The translations under genes and the position numbers were made by a program. The notes under the pieces were generated by a model. It was not told where the DNA came from and ran no database searches. It saw only the letters and a program-made list of their open reading frames with translations. A DNA stretch of 64,000 nucleotides, taken from contig NC_085085.1 of the NCBI RefSeq assembly GCF_963422355.1, positions 15,170,543 through 15,234,542 on the forward strand, read 5' to 3'. Positions 38,201-49,223 of the stretch are shown piece after piece; the first letter of the stretch is position 1; each line of letters opens with the position of its first letter. This stretch comes from Corticium candelabrum. Lineage: Eukaryota; Porifera; Homoscleromorpha; Homosclerophorida; Plakinidae.

Positions 38201-39298
38201 CCACTGGAGCTGTAGTCGGTCAGGTTGGAGAGGGAAATCGTAAAGATATCAGAGAGGCTGTTGAGGCAGCACACAAGGCTGCCCCAGGGTATATTCTCAT
38301 AGTGTTTGCAGCTTAGGACATTACTTATTTGTGCAACCTGGATAAGGTGGGGCAAGCGTGCTTCTCACAATCGGGCTCAGATTGTCTATTACATTGCTGA
38401 AAACCTGGAACTGAGATATGAGGAGGTGGCAAAAAGGATATCGACTATGACAAGCAAGTCTATGGAAGAAGCAAAACAGGAAGTTGACCTCGCCATACAA
38501 AGGCTTTTTCATTGGGGAGCTTATGCTGATAAATATGGTGGAAACGTACAGGTAAGTATGAGTTACTATTGATGTCTGCTTGTATTGTTTCATTGAATCA
38601 TAAGCTCACTGTTGTGGACAGGAAACTAATTTGTATGGCTGTACTGCTCGAATTCACGAACCCGTTGGAGTGATTGGCATTGCTTGTCCAGATGACTATC
38701 CTTTGCTTGGATTTGTTTCGCTTTTTGCTCCAGCTGTTGTAAGAGCAAATACAATAGTTATTGTTCCCAGTGAGAAGTTTCCACTCAGTGCAACGGATTT
38801 GTATCAGGTCAAGGGACTGTTAATGAAGATAGTATATTGGGAATTTTTGTGATGTATGTTTTATGTGGACAGGTATTTGACACATCGGATCTTCCTGGTG
38901 GTGTTGTCAATATTGTAACAGGCTCAAGAGATCACCTGACAAAGTATCTTGCTGAGCATCAGAATGTTGATGTATGAACAATAGTGACACTATTAATTGA
39001 GAAATAAAGTAACATTGCTTAACTTAATGATTGGACAGACAAATATACAGCAACTGAAGGACAGACAACCCAAGTAACAGTCTAGTTTGTTTTGCAGGCT
39101 GTGTGGTATTTCGGATCAGCAGAGGGTAGTAAATTTGTGGAAGATGTGTCAACTGTCAATGTCAAGAGGACGTGGGTCAACTATGGTCTAGGAAGAGACT
39201 GGAAAGATCAGAAACAAGGGCAAGGAGAAGAGTTCCTCCTTCATTCCACTGAATGCAAAAACATTTGGATCCCAATGGGTGAGATATTTGCCAACTAG
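35293..39298 (+). CDS. ALDH16A1: Two-domain aldehyde dehydrogenase 16A1
   Basis: ALDH16A1 is the ALDH family member with two fused ALDH units. From ATG 35293 an N-terminal domain runs through [114 protein letters not shown]-like [27 protein letters not shown] and [18 protein letters not shown]. The family's active-site Glu (in LELGG) and the nucleophilic Cys (in GQVCSAG) are both present; mammalian ALDH16A1 is reported to lack that Cys. A linker exon ([14 protein letters not shown]) leads to the second ALDH-like unit ([68 protein letters not shown]), ending IPMGEIFAN. Introns are short. Its C-terminal half is duplicated downstream. Confidence 0.95.
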
Positions 39299-40698
39299 TG
39301 TGAAGACTCAAGTTTTTGTCTTATTCCATGCAGACTGGTTTGTGTAAATCACAATTTTGCAGTGTTAACATTTTTCTATTGTGCAAATGTTTCCTCTTTT
39401 CAACGCCAATGTGAATGAGGAGGGATGACCAAATATTACTGGCACTTTCATCCAACAAGGCACTTAATTAGTTAGTGAAATTGAGTTGATCAATTAGTGT
39501 TACAGAAAGTACTGATTGATGATGACTCCACATCATATGAATATTTTGAGAAAGTAGACTTACTAAATGATATGCAGGGTTTATATAATATGTGAAGCCT
39601 TCACATGGCAGGAGAGACCAGAGCCAATTGCAAACTACTGGATGAAGAAGCTAGCCTTCCATCCTCTTTGTCACTTTCCTTGTCATCAACTCTGATTCTT
39701 CTTGCCTTTCATGTGTTGCGATAACAGAGCTATGCAGCAGAGGTTTACTATGATTGATAAATGATGCTCAACACTAACTCCTTGGTACTTTCAAATCAGA
39801 TATGATGTAGGTGTAGGGAGCCTGATCACACATGACAGAATTCTACATCTTGTGACAAAGTACCATCTTTAGTAAAAAAGGCCACTGATACGCTAAAGTA
39901 CATGTAGTTTATGGTAGTTAAAACAGACATTGCAGAAAATTAGTTTCACGCAGTTTTAATTAAGCTCTACCAGCTGAGGTTGCACCTTCTTTCATTCTGC
40001 AAGGTGTATCTTGTACAGTCAACACTCCTACAATACGCGGTAACATGTCAGTATGCGGAACTTCCACCCCCACCGTGTAAGTTTTACTAGAATGGCAGAG
40101 TGGCAGCTGAAAGCGCGTGTAGTGTGTCCTGCATGTAAGGTGAGAAATCTTAGTCACCTAAAAACGGTGTTACAAAAAAAAATGTATGAACCTGCATACA
40201 ATAACAAGCACCGTAAGAGATGTATCATACAAAACCAGATTGCCCTTGGAGTTCTACTTTAAAAAGTTGATGAAACGTGAAAGACTACTAGTTTATGTTG
40301 ATAGATGACTATTTTAAAGGATTTGAAACAAGTACACAGATTCAAGAGACAATAATTATATTCAAGTCTAGATGACTCGAGTTCACATCTCTGCAACACT
40401 CCTAAGGACACTAGAAATTGCTTCTGTTTCATATTATAGCACCATTGACATGACTGTTGCATGGCAGCCATCACTTGTACCAGAGGTACCTTTTATCTAG
40501 CTCTTTCCAGCTGTTAGAAAGCTGCCACCAACATTAATTTAACAGAGTGCCTATCACGTGCATGTGACGGCTTGTTCACCATCAACATAGCAGTACACGC
40601 ACTTGAAGCTGTGGTACTTGCTCAATGTGAGGACAGCAGGTTGTCTATCTAGCTTGTGGTAACTACACCTATTTGACCCATTTGGTGTATTATTAAAC
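39299..40698. other. Intergenic region with a fragment of ALDH16A1
   Basis: No full gene. At 39542-39650 lies a near-identical copy of the ALDH16A1 linker intron/exon junction (parent 37851-37955; TTTTGAGAAAGTAGACTTAC is shared exactly), with small indels that spoil the exon. It is a third, very recent partial copy. The region upstream of 40699 aligns loosely with that upstream of 43689. Confidence 0.75.
39542..39650 (+). pseudogene. ALDH16A1 exon-junction fragment
   Basis: A copy of the end of the ALDH16A1 intron and start of the linker exon. The intron part is nearly identical to the parent; in the exon a 2-bp loss (TTTATATAATATG versus TTTATATGAATATG) and a 2-bp gain change the frame. Isolated, so not functional. 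Confidence 0.8.
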
Positions 40699-41763
40699 AT
40701 GGGTACAATTCAATCCAAGAAGGCAGTGAAGAAACACCAACCGAAGAAAGGAAAACGAAAGCCACACTTCAATTATACAAGAAAGGTCGAAATCCGTGAA
40801 CTGCTTGAGGACTCCTATGTACAAAGGCTTGAAGATGCAAAGCAAACTCTGTCAAAGCCAACAGCTTGCAAAACCTTCATTCAAACTAGAGCAACCATCA
40901 GACAAAAAGAATGGTCCCATTCTTTGGATGTGCCGATGTGGACAGAAAAAAGGAAGGTTGATCAAATGAGAGAAGTGTGTAAAAGAAGAAGAGACAGGAA
41001 GACAAATGTGGACAAAAGGAGAGAGGTGGATCACAATAAGGTGTGTGAAAAGGTAGATAGAAAAAGAAAGATAGGTAGAAATAGAGAGGTGGATCAAAGG
41101 AGGGAGGCAGATCACAAGAGGGAGGTGTGCAATAAGAGAGTAGATAGTAAGAGAGAGGTGCACAGAAAGAGAGAGGTGGATCAAAAGAGGGAGGCAGATC
41201 ACAAGAGGGAGGTGTGCAAAAAGAGAGTACGTAGTAAGAGAGAGGTGCATAGAAAGAGAGAGGCTGATAGAAAGACGGAGCTGAATCAAAAGAAAAAGGT
41301 GCATAAAAAGAGTGAGGTGGCTATGAAGAAAGAGGTTAATATAAAGAGGAAAGTGGGTGAAAAGAAAAAAGGAGCTACAAAGAGAGAAGTAAATGAAACA
41401 AGGCTTCGAAGAGCCACAAGATTGATGAGCATTGATGACTCTTCAGCAGGGACAGGCTCAACAGTACAACCAGCAACAAAAATAGAGACAAGAGACGAGT
41501 CAATGGGAGATATGGCCGACTTGGACTCAGTAGCACTGTCAACAAGAAACATAGAGGAAAGAGACGATGCACTGCCACAAGAACAGGATTTAGAAGACGG
41601 TCATCCACATACCTCAGGACTAGGTGACAGAAACACTTGTAAAGATTTGGCAAATGAATTCCAAATCAAACTTGCAAAGGTCAGTACACAGGTTAGAGAT
41701 GGAATAATACGAATTATTTATCATACAGAATTTGAGAAAGCCAACAAAACAGAAAAATACTGA
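40699..41763 (+). CDS. Novel basic hexapeptide-repeat protein with N-myristoylation motif (copy 1)
   Basis: I do not recognise this family. The single long frame (354 residues) starts MGTIQSKKAVKK: Gly2, Ser6 and following lysines match the N-myristoylation consensus plus a basic patch, as in membrane-anchored signalling proteins. Residues about 90-235 are a strongly basic repeat of six-residue period (pattern K/R-R-E-V/A-x-x, e.g. KREVDQKREADHKREV), predicted helical. It includes two tandem units of about 29 residues at 41084-41170 and 41171-41257. The C-terminal part is acidic/serine-rich, then SGLGDRNTCKDLANEFQIKL. A strong donor AAG|GTCAGT at 41679/41680 (phase 0) faces the phase-0 acceptor TGTGTAG|GGT at 41778 of the duplicated ALDH16A1 half, so the mRNA may be chimeric. 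A paralogue lies at 43689. Confidence 0.65.
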   Translation: MGTIQSKKAVKKHQPKKGKRKPHFNYTRKVEIRELLEDSYVQRLEDAKQTLSKPTACKTFIQTRATIRQKEWSHSLDVPMWTEKRKVDQMREVCKRRRDRKTNVDKRREVDHNKVCEKVDRKRKIGRNREVDQRREADHKREVCNKRVDSKREVHRKREVDQKREADHKREVCKKRVRSKREVHRKREADRKTELNQKKKVHKKSEVAMKKEVNIKRKVGEKKKGATKREVNETRLRRATRLMSIDDSSAGTGSTVQPATKIETRDESMGDMADLDSVALSTRNIEERDDALPQEQDLEDGHPHTSGLGDRNTCKDLANEFQIKLAKVSTQVRDGIIRIIYHTEFEKANKTEKY

Positions 41764-41777
41764 AGTATAATGTGTAG

Positions 41778-43198
41778 GGTTTATTCAGGCATGTGAAGCC
41801 TTCATGGCAGGAGACACCAGAACCACCGGTGGCTGAAGACGCTTTAGATGCATCTGGAAATTTCATTCTCTCTAAGCCACTTAATCTGTCCAAGGACCAG
41901 CACCATTGCTATGCCAGCACTGCTGAAATTAAAGGTCACAGTAGTTCACGGTCTGTAAAAGTTGAAACCTATCAGTTGCTTATTGGACAACGAATGCATA
42001 TTTTTGTAGTATTAATTGCACCTTGAGGACATCCAGTGGTGGTGTAAAGAAGCGACATAGTTCACTATGTGCTCGATCTGTTGTCAGTCCTACTAGACCT
42101 GTAGTTAATAAGGTTGGAGAGGAAAGCCGTAAAGATATCAGAAAAGCTGTTGAAGCAGCATGCAAGGTTACTCCAAGGTATGACCTTACAATGTTTGCAG
42201 ATCTTGTCTTTGCCTATTTGTACAACTTGTATAAGGTGGAGGAGATATCCTTCTGAGAACCGAGCTCAGATTGTCCACTACATTGCCAAAACCCTGAGAC
42301 TACGAAAAAAGGAGGACACAATACAAATATCTACTGTGACAGAAAGGCCTATGAAAGAAGCAAAGCAGGAAGTTGATCTGGCAATACAGAGGCTTTCTTA
42401 CTGGGCAGATAATGCTGATAATTTTGGTGGAGACATACTAGTAAGCTTCAATTTCTGTTAGTATTGGTTTTAGTATTGTGTTGCTTATCTTGTGTTATCA
42501 ACTTAATTTTAATTGCTATTGTGAACAGGAAACTACTATGTATGGTTGTACTATAAGAAGTCATGAACCTGTTGGAGTAATTGGAATTGCCTGTCCAGAT
42601 GACTATCCTTTGCTTGGATTTGTCTCACTCTTTGCTCCAGCTGTTATGAAAGCAAATACTATTGTTATTGTCCCAAGTGAAAAATATCCACTAATTGCAA
42701 CTAACGTATATCAGGTCAAAGGACTGCTAGGTCTATTGGGCATCTATGTGATGTTTCGTGTATATAGGTAATTAAGAAATCAGCTCTTCCTGAAGGTGTT
42801 GTCAATGTTGTAACAGGCTCAAGGGATCACATGGCTAAGTATCTTGTTGAACATCAGAACGTTGATGTATGCATGACCCACATATAGCTCTTTGACATAC
42901 TGTAACTAAATTAGTAGATTTATGAATGAACAAACAGAATAACGTGACTGAAAGACATATACACATAAGACAACCCAATCAACATTCTATCTTGCAGGCT
43001 GTCTGGTATTTTGGATCATTGGAAGGCAGCAAATTGATAGAAAAATTGTCAACTGTCAATGCAAAAAGGAAGTGGGTTAACCATGGTCGAGAAAGAGATT
43101 GGAAAAATGAGAAAGAAGGGCAAGGAGAGGAGTTCTTTCTTCAAGCCACTGACCCCAAGAACATATGGATCCCAATGACGGAGATATTTGCCAGTTAA
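41778..43198 (+). CDS. Duplicated C-terminal half of ALDH16A1 (likely 3' part of a chimeric gene)
   Basis: This copies ALDH16A1 from the linker exon to the stop. Every exon has its counterpart: [135 protein letters not shown] and stop at 43196-43198. Splice sites keep the parent's phases and no stop interrupts the exons, although protein divergence is moderate; this argues against simple decay. There is no N-terminal ALDH domain and therefore no nucleophilic Cys. Its first exon has no own ATG; the natural upstream partner is the frame at 40699-41679. Confidence 0.8.
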
Positions 43199-43688
43199 TA
43201 TTATGAAGTATTTACTATCTACTATTGCAGACTGCTTTTGGATAGTGACTGCTCATCTCACTTCCTTCTGTAGTTGTGTATTGGAAACATTGGCATGCAC
43301 ACACCATACAGTAATAATTGTAGAATACCAATAGGTATCATTTGTCTGAAACAACTCCACAGACTTGAGAGGGAGTGATCATGGTCAGAAAAGCAATCAT
43401 CACGTTTCAAGACAGCTGCAGATTATTCTCTAGAGTCTATATACTCCGAAGTAAAGTATGAATGCACGATTAATCGGTTGGCAAAGGCATTTCAGCCTTG
43501 TGTAGAAAGCTGCTACTAACAGGATCATGCAGCTAATAGCGCCAATCAAGTGACGGCAGACGCCCACTCACTTACATACACTTGAATCCCTAGAATGTAC
43601 AAAGATAATCAATTCTCTCAATGTGAGCACCGCATTTTGTCTGTTTAGCTTGGAGCAAACGCAGCTGTTTAGCGTAAGAGACTACAAC
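43199..43688. other. Intergenic region before copy 2
   Basis: No gene recognised. Stretches such as CTCAATGTGAG and the following GTCTGTTTAGCTTG align with the region before 40699, so this is the duplicated upstream sequence of the myristoylation-motif genes. Confidence 0.5.
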
Positions 43689-44261
43689 ATGGGAGCAAGT
43701 CAAAGCAAGAAGACGGTAAAAAACCGTCAACTAAGGGAAGGAAAAGGAAAGCCACGCCTCAATTCTCAGAGAAAGACAGCAAGAAAAGTGGGAATCCGCG
43801 GAATCCTTGGAGATTCATATGTATACACGCTGGGAGATTCAAAGAAATATCTGTCAGAGCCAAAAGGTGGCGAAGACTTCAATCAAACCAGAGCAAACAT
43901 CAGATATGGGGAAAGGTCACACTCCTTGCCAGTGCCAGTGCAGAGGAATAAACAAAGGCTGCCAAGAGTGACAAGACTGACCAGTGTTCATGACTCAATG
44001 GGAGATATGGTAGAGTTATACTGGGCAGCACAAGCACCGACAAACATAGAGACAACATGTGACAATCCGACACAAGCACAGCATTCTACTCTTACACGTT
44101 GCTCGGGGCTTGGTGACAAGGACGACTGCAGAGAATTGGCAAATGAATTTCAAAACAAACTCATACGAGTCAGCAGGTTGTCGATGGAAGAATATGACTT
44201 CATCATACAAAAAGGGAACAAGACAAGAAACATACAGCCAGTTACAACAGAGCTTAATTGA
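43689..44261 (+). CDS. Paralogue of the novel N-myristoylation-motif protein (copy 2, no repeat block)
   Basis: A 190-residue single frame starting MGASQSKKTVKN, again with Gly2, Ser6 and lysines. It aligns with copy 1 over the N-terminal 90 residues (LGDSYVYTLGDSKKYLSEP, NQTRANIRYGERSHSLPVPV) and the C-terminal region (RVTRLTSVHDSMGDM, SGLGDKDDCRELANEFQNKL), but lacks the whole 145-residue basic repeat. At the place where copy 1 has its splice donor it reads CGA|GTCAGC; no ALDH exon follows, and the frame continues 23 residues to its stop. TIMM10 begins on the opposite strand after this. Confidence 0.6.
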   Translation: MGASQSKKTVKNRQLREGKGKPRLNSQRKTARKVGIRGILGDSYVYTLGDSKKYLSEPKGGEDFNQTRANIRYGERSHSLPVPVQRNKQRLPRVTRLTSVHDSMGDMVELYWAAQAPTNIETTCDNPTQAQHSTLTRCSGLGDKDDCRELANEFQNKLIRVSRLSMEEYDFIIQKGNKTRNIQPVTTELN

Positions 44262-44584
44262 ATTACAAAGTCTACAACTGATTGCATAACAGACTGCATA
44301 GATTACAACTCGTTTTTTACGTACAAACAGTGGTATCAACACAATATGGGTGGGAGTTCAAGTACACAGTGACAAATGAATGATGTAGAAGGAAATGGGG
44401 CCGCATAGCTGTAATTTCAAGGTTTTGTGCTAGTTTTGAATGGTAAGCCAAGACTTGCTGACAACATAATTTCAACAATACGACAATTTTGGTCAAGTGT
44501 CACTGCTTTCTTTGTGACAAATAACGATATTGCTGTATACTTAAAATTACAAATTGCTTTCCCTAGACTGCTAATTTTAATTAT
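44262..44584. other. Convergent intergenic region copy 2 / TIMM10
   Basis: AT-rich, no recognisable gene or repeat; holds both 3' ends. Confidence 0.4.
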
Positions 44585-45025
44585 CTATTTACTTTGTTGT
44601 TGTTGAGTTGCAGCCGCCTGCATTTGCTTCATAAGAGCTTCATCTTGCATGTACATGCTGGTCAGCTTCTTGCCTACTTGGTCGTGTATTTCCAAGTATT
44701 TTGCTACACACCTGTCCAGGCAGACAGCTTCGCCTTTAGTCAGTTCTCCTTCCTTGTACTTCGGTGGAATGCACTTCTTGTGGCATGCAGCTGTCAGTCT
44801 AAATTTAAACCATTGCTGACACACCATGACGCCGAGATACAAACAAGAAAAATCCCGAAAACACAGAGCAAAGACAGAAGAAGAATAACAACAAACGGGA
44901 CTGAGGAAAGCCCCTCCTATCATCTCCTCAAATGCTTACTTGTTATACATATCCATCATAACCTCTATTTCTAATTCAGCCATTGCTTTCTGTCTGTTTT
45001 CGTCAATTTGTTGTAAAGTCGCCAT
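44585..45025 (-). CDS. TIMM10: Mitochondrial import chaperone Tim10
   Basis: Small Tim10 pairs with Tim9 in a hexameric chaperone of the mitochondrial intermembrane space that carries hydrophobic precursors to TIM22 and SAM. Two exons (start ATG 45025; the second begins near 44802 with LTAACHKKC). The twin CX3C motifs are CHKKC and CLDRC, separated as in the family ([15 protein letters not shown] between). MMDMYNK before them and [13 protein letters not shown] after match animal Tim10. The tail is glutamine-rich, ending QQQQSK. Length about 95 residues, normal. Divergent from RWDD4 with only 61 bp between start codons. Confidence 0.95.
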
Positions 45026-45086
45026 CTCTACTAAGTTGACGCGCGTTAGCTCGGAATCCATGCGTGACTTGCAGGTCCCGTATGGT
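45026..45086. promoter_or_regulatory. Bidirectional promoter TIMM10/RWDD4
   Basis: 61 bp between divergent start codons, with GACGCGCG near its middle. The 5' UTRs must overlap this space or each other's first exon. Confidence 0.5.
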
Positions 45087-46580
45087 ATGGATAGCGAACA
45101 ACAGGTTGAGAGCAAACCTAAATTGTAGGACATTAGGCAATTGAAATAGTTGTTGTTTGACATCTAGGAAGAGTTTGAAGTTCTTCAGTCTATATATGAA
45201 GGAGATGAAAATTTTAAGACTCTAGAGACAACGAAATTCACGTATAAGGTATGTGTTCTAGAAGATGCAACAGCAAACTGTCTTTGAAATTTAAAATTAA
45301 AGTTATTTAACCACAGGCAAGGCACACGTACAGGTGACCAGTACATTGCCACTATATGTAGTTCATGAGCATGTGCAGTGCTTTGGTGACTTATATTTAG
45401 GTAATTAATAGTTAATTATTATTATTAAGGAATACGTTTAATTATTAGATTGACGAGGGACTAATTGCAAACAGCAATATGGTAATTGAGTGAACAGGTC
45501 ACAAAAGCATAAAATAGTACCAGATCTGAACATTAAGAAATTAGTGATTGATGCCACTTTGTAAATCTGTTTCCCTTAGGAATGGTAATTGTTTGCACCC
45601 ATTCAGGTGTCTGAAGGTGACGATGAACTGAAACATTTCCTTGTGGAGATAAGCTGGCCTGCACAGTACCCTCGTGTTCTCCCAGAAATCAATCTTGATG
45701 TGTTCTTCAACAAACATTTGTAATTAAACTACTTCCAAAACTACTTTTCAGAACTACTCTGATCTTGACAAATAAATTATTCAGATCGGAGAACACAAAA
45801 TCATACATTCAATCTGCACTTTTGGAGCAGGTTTGTTTGTCATTTGTTGTCTAGCATGTGATGTTTGACTCGGTATCTCAGGCTAGAACAAGCCTTGGCA
45901 ATGCAGTGACATTTACTTTGTTTGAGTGGGCAAAAGAGAACTCCAGCGAGCTAATGGCCAACAATGATCCCGGAACATTCATAATCAAGGTTTAATGGAG
46001 TGTCATCTACCTCCACATAGTTAGCATGCAGTTTCTCTTCTGTTATCATTGGTTAGGGTGAAGAGGAGGGTGAAGCGGAGGGTGAAGCATCAACCACTAC
46101 AAAAGACTCTAACACAAGCATTAAACCAACCAAAAAAGAAGTGCTGAGTAAAGCACAGAAAAGGCGCCGTGCAGCAAATCTCGGTAGGTTTTCATTTACT
46201 ACATTAATTAAACAAAGAGGATGCACATGCAGTCTATGCCATGACAATACACCAATATCACTGCAGATGCAACAGAAACTTACATGTTTAGGAACACTAC
46301 ACAAAACTGGAAGATTTGAATGTAGTGATATTAAAGGCATGGTTTGTTTGCAGGAGAAAAGCCAAGGGGTTGGAACTGGGTGGATATTGTGAAGGTAAAA
46401 AGAATATTGATATTTTTTTAAATTTTACTAAATTGTTGATTGCTGTTTGCCCACATTGATGTACTTGACCTGATACAACTTCCCAGCATGTAAGCCATTA
46501 TGTTGTTAGTGATTGTGCTTTGTCTGACATTTGCTGTGTCATTGCAGTTAAGTCAAACAGGAAGCAAAAGCAACTCCTAA
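45087..46580 (+). CDS. RWDD4: RWD domain-containing protein 4
   Basis: RWDD4 is a small conserved protein with an RWD domain, a UBC-like fold without the catalytic Cys; its role is poorly known. The start exon MDSEQQ (45087) splices to EEFEVLQSIYEGDENFKTLE at 45165. Further exons give VSEGDDELKHFLVEISWPAQ with YPRVLPEINLDVFFNKHL, then SALLEQARTSLGNAVTFTLF and EWAKENSSELM. The tail is acidic then basic (KKEVLSKAQKRRRAANLG) and ends EKPRGWNWVDIVKLSQTGSK, the family's conserved C-terminus (RGWNWVDVVKHLSKTGSK in vertebrates). The stop is at 46578-46580. An in-frame ATG 30 bp upstream (MRDLQVPYG) is a possible alternative start. Confidence 0.95.
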
Positions 46581-46757
46581 ACAGCCACTGCCAAGAATGT
46601 GTTCTTGTCTACCAAGTAGATATACAAATTGCCTTAGATTGACTGAGGCCTTGAGAGTAATCATAGTAAGCAATAGTATGTAACACATGATGAAAAATGA
46701 GAGTCAGTACCACACTAACGTGACTAGAGCTCAGGTTGTATCTGCTACTAGACTATA

Positions 46758-49168
46758 CTACCATTGTATTGTGGCAGCAAACTTCAGTTTCTTGTCTAAC
46801 ACATCTGCGATCTCTTCTAGTGACTCTGTGTAGCTGTCCCTCGCATGTTTGAGCACCTTTGCTTGAACAGCATCATCATCCTAACAATACATTAATAAGC
46901 AATAAATGACGAAGACAGCTAAGTATACCATGCAACGTAAAGTGCTATTTCCTTGCAGTAAAAGCAAGTGTAAACAGGAAGGCACCAATAGAAAGTGTAT
47001 GCAAATGCAACCAATATTTAATCAAATAGCCATGGAGATACGACAGTGCCTGGTGTAGTAACGTCTTCTTACTCTAAAGTCACAGAAAATGTTGGTGCAA
47101 ACTAATAAACATCTTCATTGAACAAAATGGCATCCCAAGCTTGAACATGTAATTTGGTGATGTAGATACCTATCTTTACATTGTGTAATCTATGATGACT
47201 CACCACAGTTGAGATGGAGAGAGATGTAAGATTTTCAGCAATAATCTCTTCCTTTACTTGACTCAACTCTGACTTGAGTTCCACCATCAGTTCTGTCACT
47301 TTGACTTGAACTGGTTTCATGGATGATTTTAAAGAGTTAAATGCAACAACCTACAATAATGATGATCAGAACGCTTTCTCCCAACACGCATATCACAACA
47401 TAACACCAATTTTATCACAACTTTAGGATACAATCTATAGCTATAGTATTTTAACAAGATTAGAATGATGATCATTATGAAGGATTCGAATATCAACCTA
47501 GATAGACAAACCACAAGTGAAATGATTGCAGTGGTCTATAATTGCTCCCACTGCAAACATTACGATCAGTCTCAGTTTTGACTCTCTTTGAAATTTATCG
47601 AGAGGGAGGATAACTCTTACGGGTGGTCCTCCAACTTTAATAACAAACACAATGTTAGTAACAGAATTCAATTCACGTTAGCCATTGTTGGTGCAATGGC
47701 ATTTTATTGGTAGTGTATTTGACACATCCTGAACAATTTATCCTTAATTAATTAAGCAATCTTTCTTTATAAATATGAACAATGGTCTAAAGACCTTGTT
47801 GGCTTCAACTACTCATGCAGTAGTTTCAAGAACTTTCAATAGACATGCTAACATAAACCTCTTGTACAAAGAACCACAATAAAACAAGATCAACAATTAC
47901 CAATTCTTGATTCTTTGTCTTCTTTTTCTGTTTCTTCGAGCTCTGCTGCGGTTCTAAAACTTGACTAAAAGCAGCTAATACAACTAGTGTGTGACAAAAG
48001 GTCTGAAACAGAAGATTTCAGTTAGGGACAACATCAACTCTCAAGTTATATGTTACAACAACCTCTGTCAGAAAAACAAGTGGCTCTAAACAAAATCCAG
48101 AAAACTGTCGTTTGTTGTCAGTTCCCACACACAGTGACTTACTACACCTTTGAGATTGCTCTGCAACAATAAATATTTGGTTATTGCAACATTCAATTTC
48201 TTCTAAAAAGCACATCTTTTAATTGACAAGCATGGAATAAGTCAATCATTTAGCATGAGCAATTCTAAAGTCATTGATTTGAACACAGAAAATTTGTCAG
48301 AGCAAGTAACAAGATCAATTCTTCTGAGATGATGAGATTACAGCCACGTCTTTCCACCATGTCTCTCGGAACAAGACAACTAGACAAACAACAGAGTGTC
48401 CACTGCTATAGGTTGACACTTTGATGTCTCTTGCTTTCAAAGTGTGACAGCAGACCTGCTGTCAACTGACGTGTATAATACATACAACTTACATTTGCAT
48501 CCTTGGAATGAGTACGATTGTTCACTCAAACAAATAACGTACACATCTTAGTGTGTCTTCCAACCAACAGTCATACATATATGCATACCCACACAAAAAC
48601 ATATAAAGCAAACGATTTGCTGAAAGTAGCTTGTACCTCCTAGTATCAACAACAGTCTAGCCACTGCTTCATTGGTTGCTTTCTGACAATCCGCACATTC
48701 AGTTGCTGCATGATATCTATAGTTACAACAAAATATGACAACCAAACTTTGTTGTCTCACCTGTCCAATTTACTGAGGCAGCTCTGAATAAAGTGATAGC
48801 CACAGAAATTAAATTAAGTAGCACTTCTGAATGCCCACCTTCTAAATATGGAATAATTCGATTTCGAGGTGGACCTTGAATAGGAAACTACAAAAAGTCA
48901 TCACAAACTAATTTCACTGGGAATGTTGAGAAATGAGTATGCATATGTAACTATTTCTTACTGATTCTCAATAATCTACAATTGTTAACACTCTTTGTAA
49001 AGACATGCAAAAACACTATCATAGTTTGCAGCTCTAACTGTCATATAAAATTAGCAACAATTGCAATTTCAAGTGGTGAGCAGAAACTCTTTAATGGGTT
49101 GATGCTTGTGAAAGTGGTGATTTGTTGCATGTACAGTACTTATAGTAATTGGAGTTGAAATTAGATAA

Positions 49169-49223
<55 letters not shown>

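Noticed and set aside
40852-41653. Minus-strand leucine/serine-rich frames
   Set aside because: They are the antisense of the basic hexapeptide repeat in copy 1.
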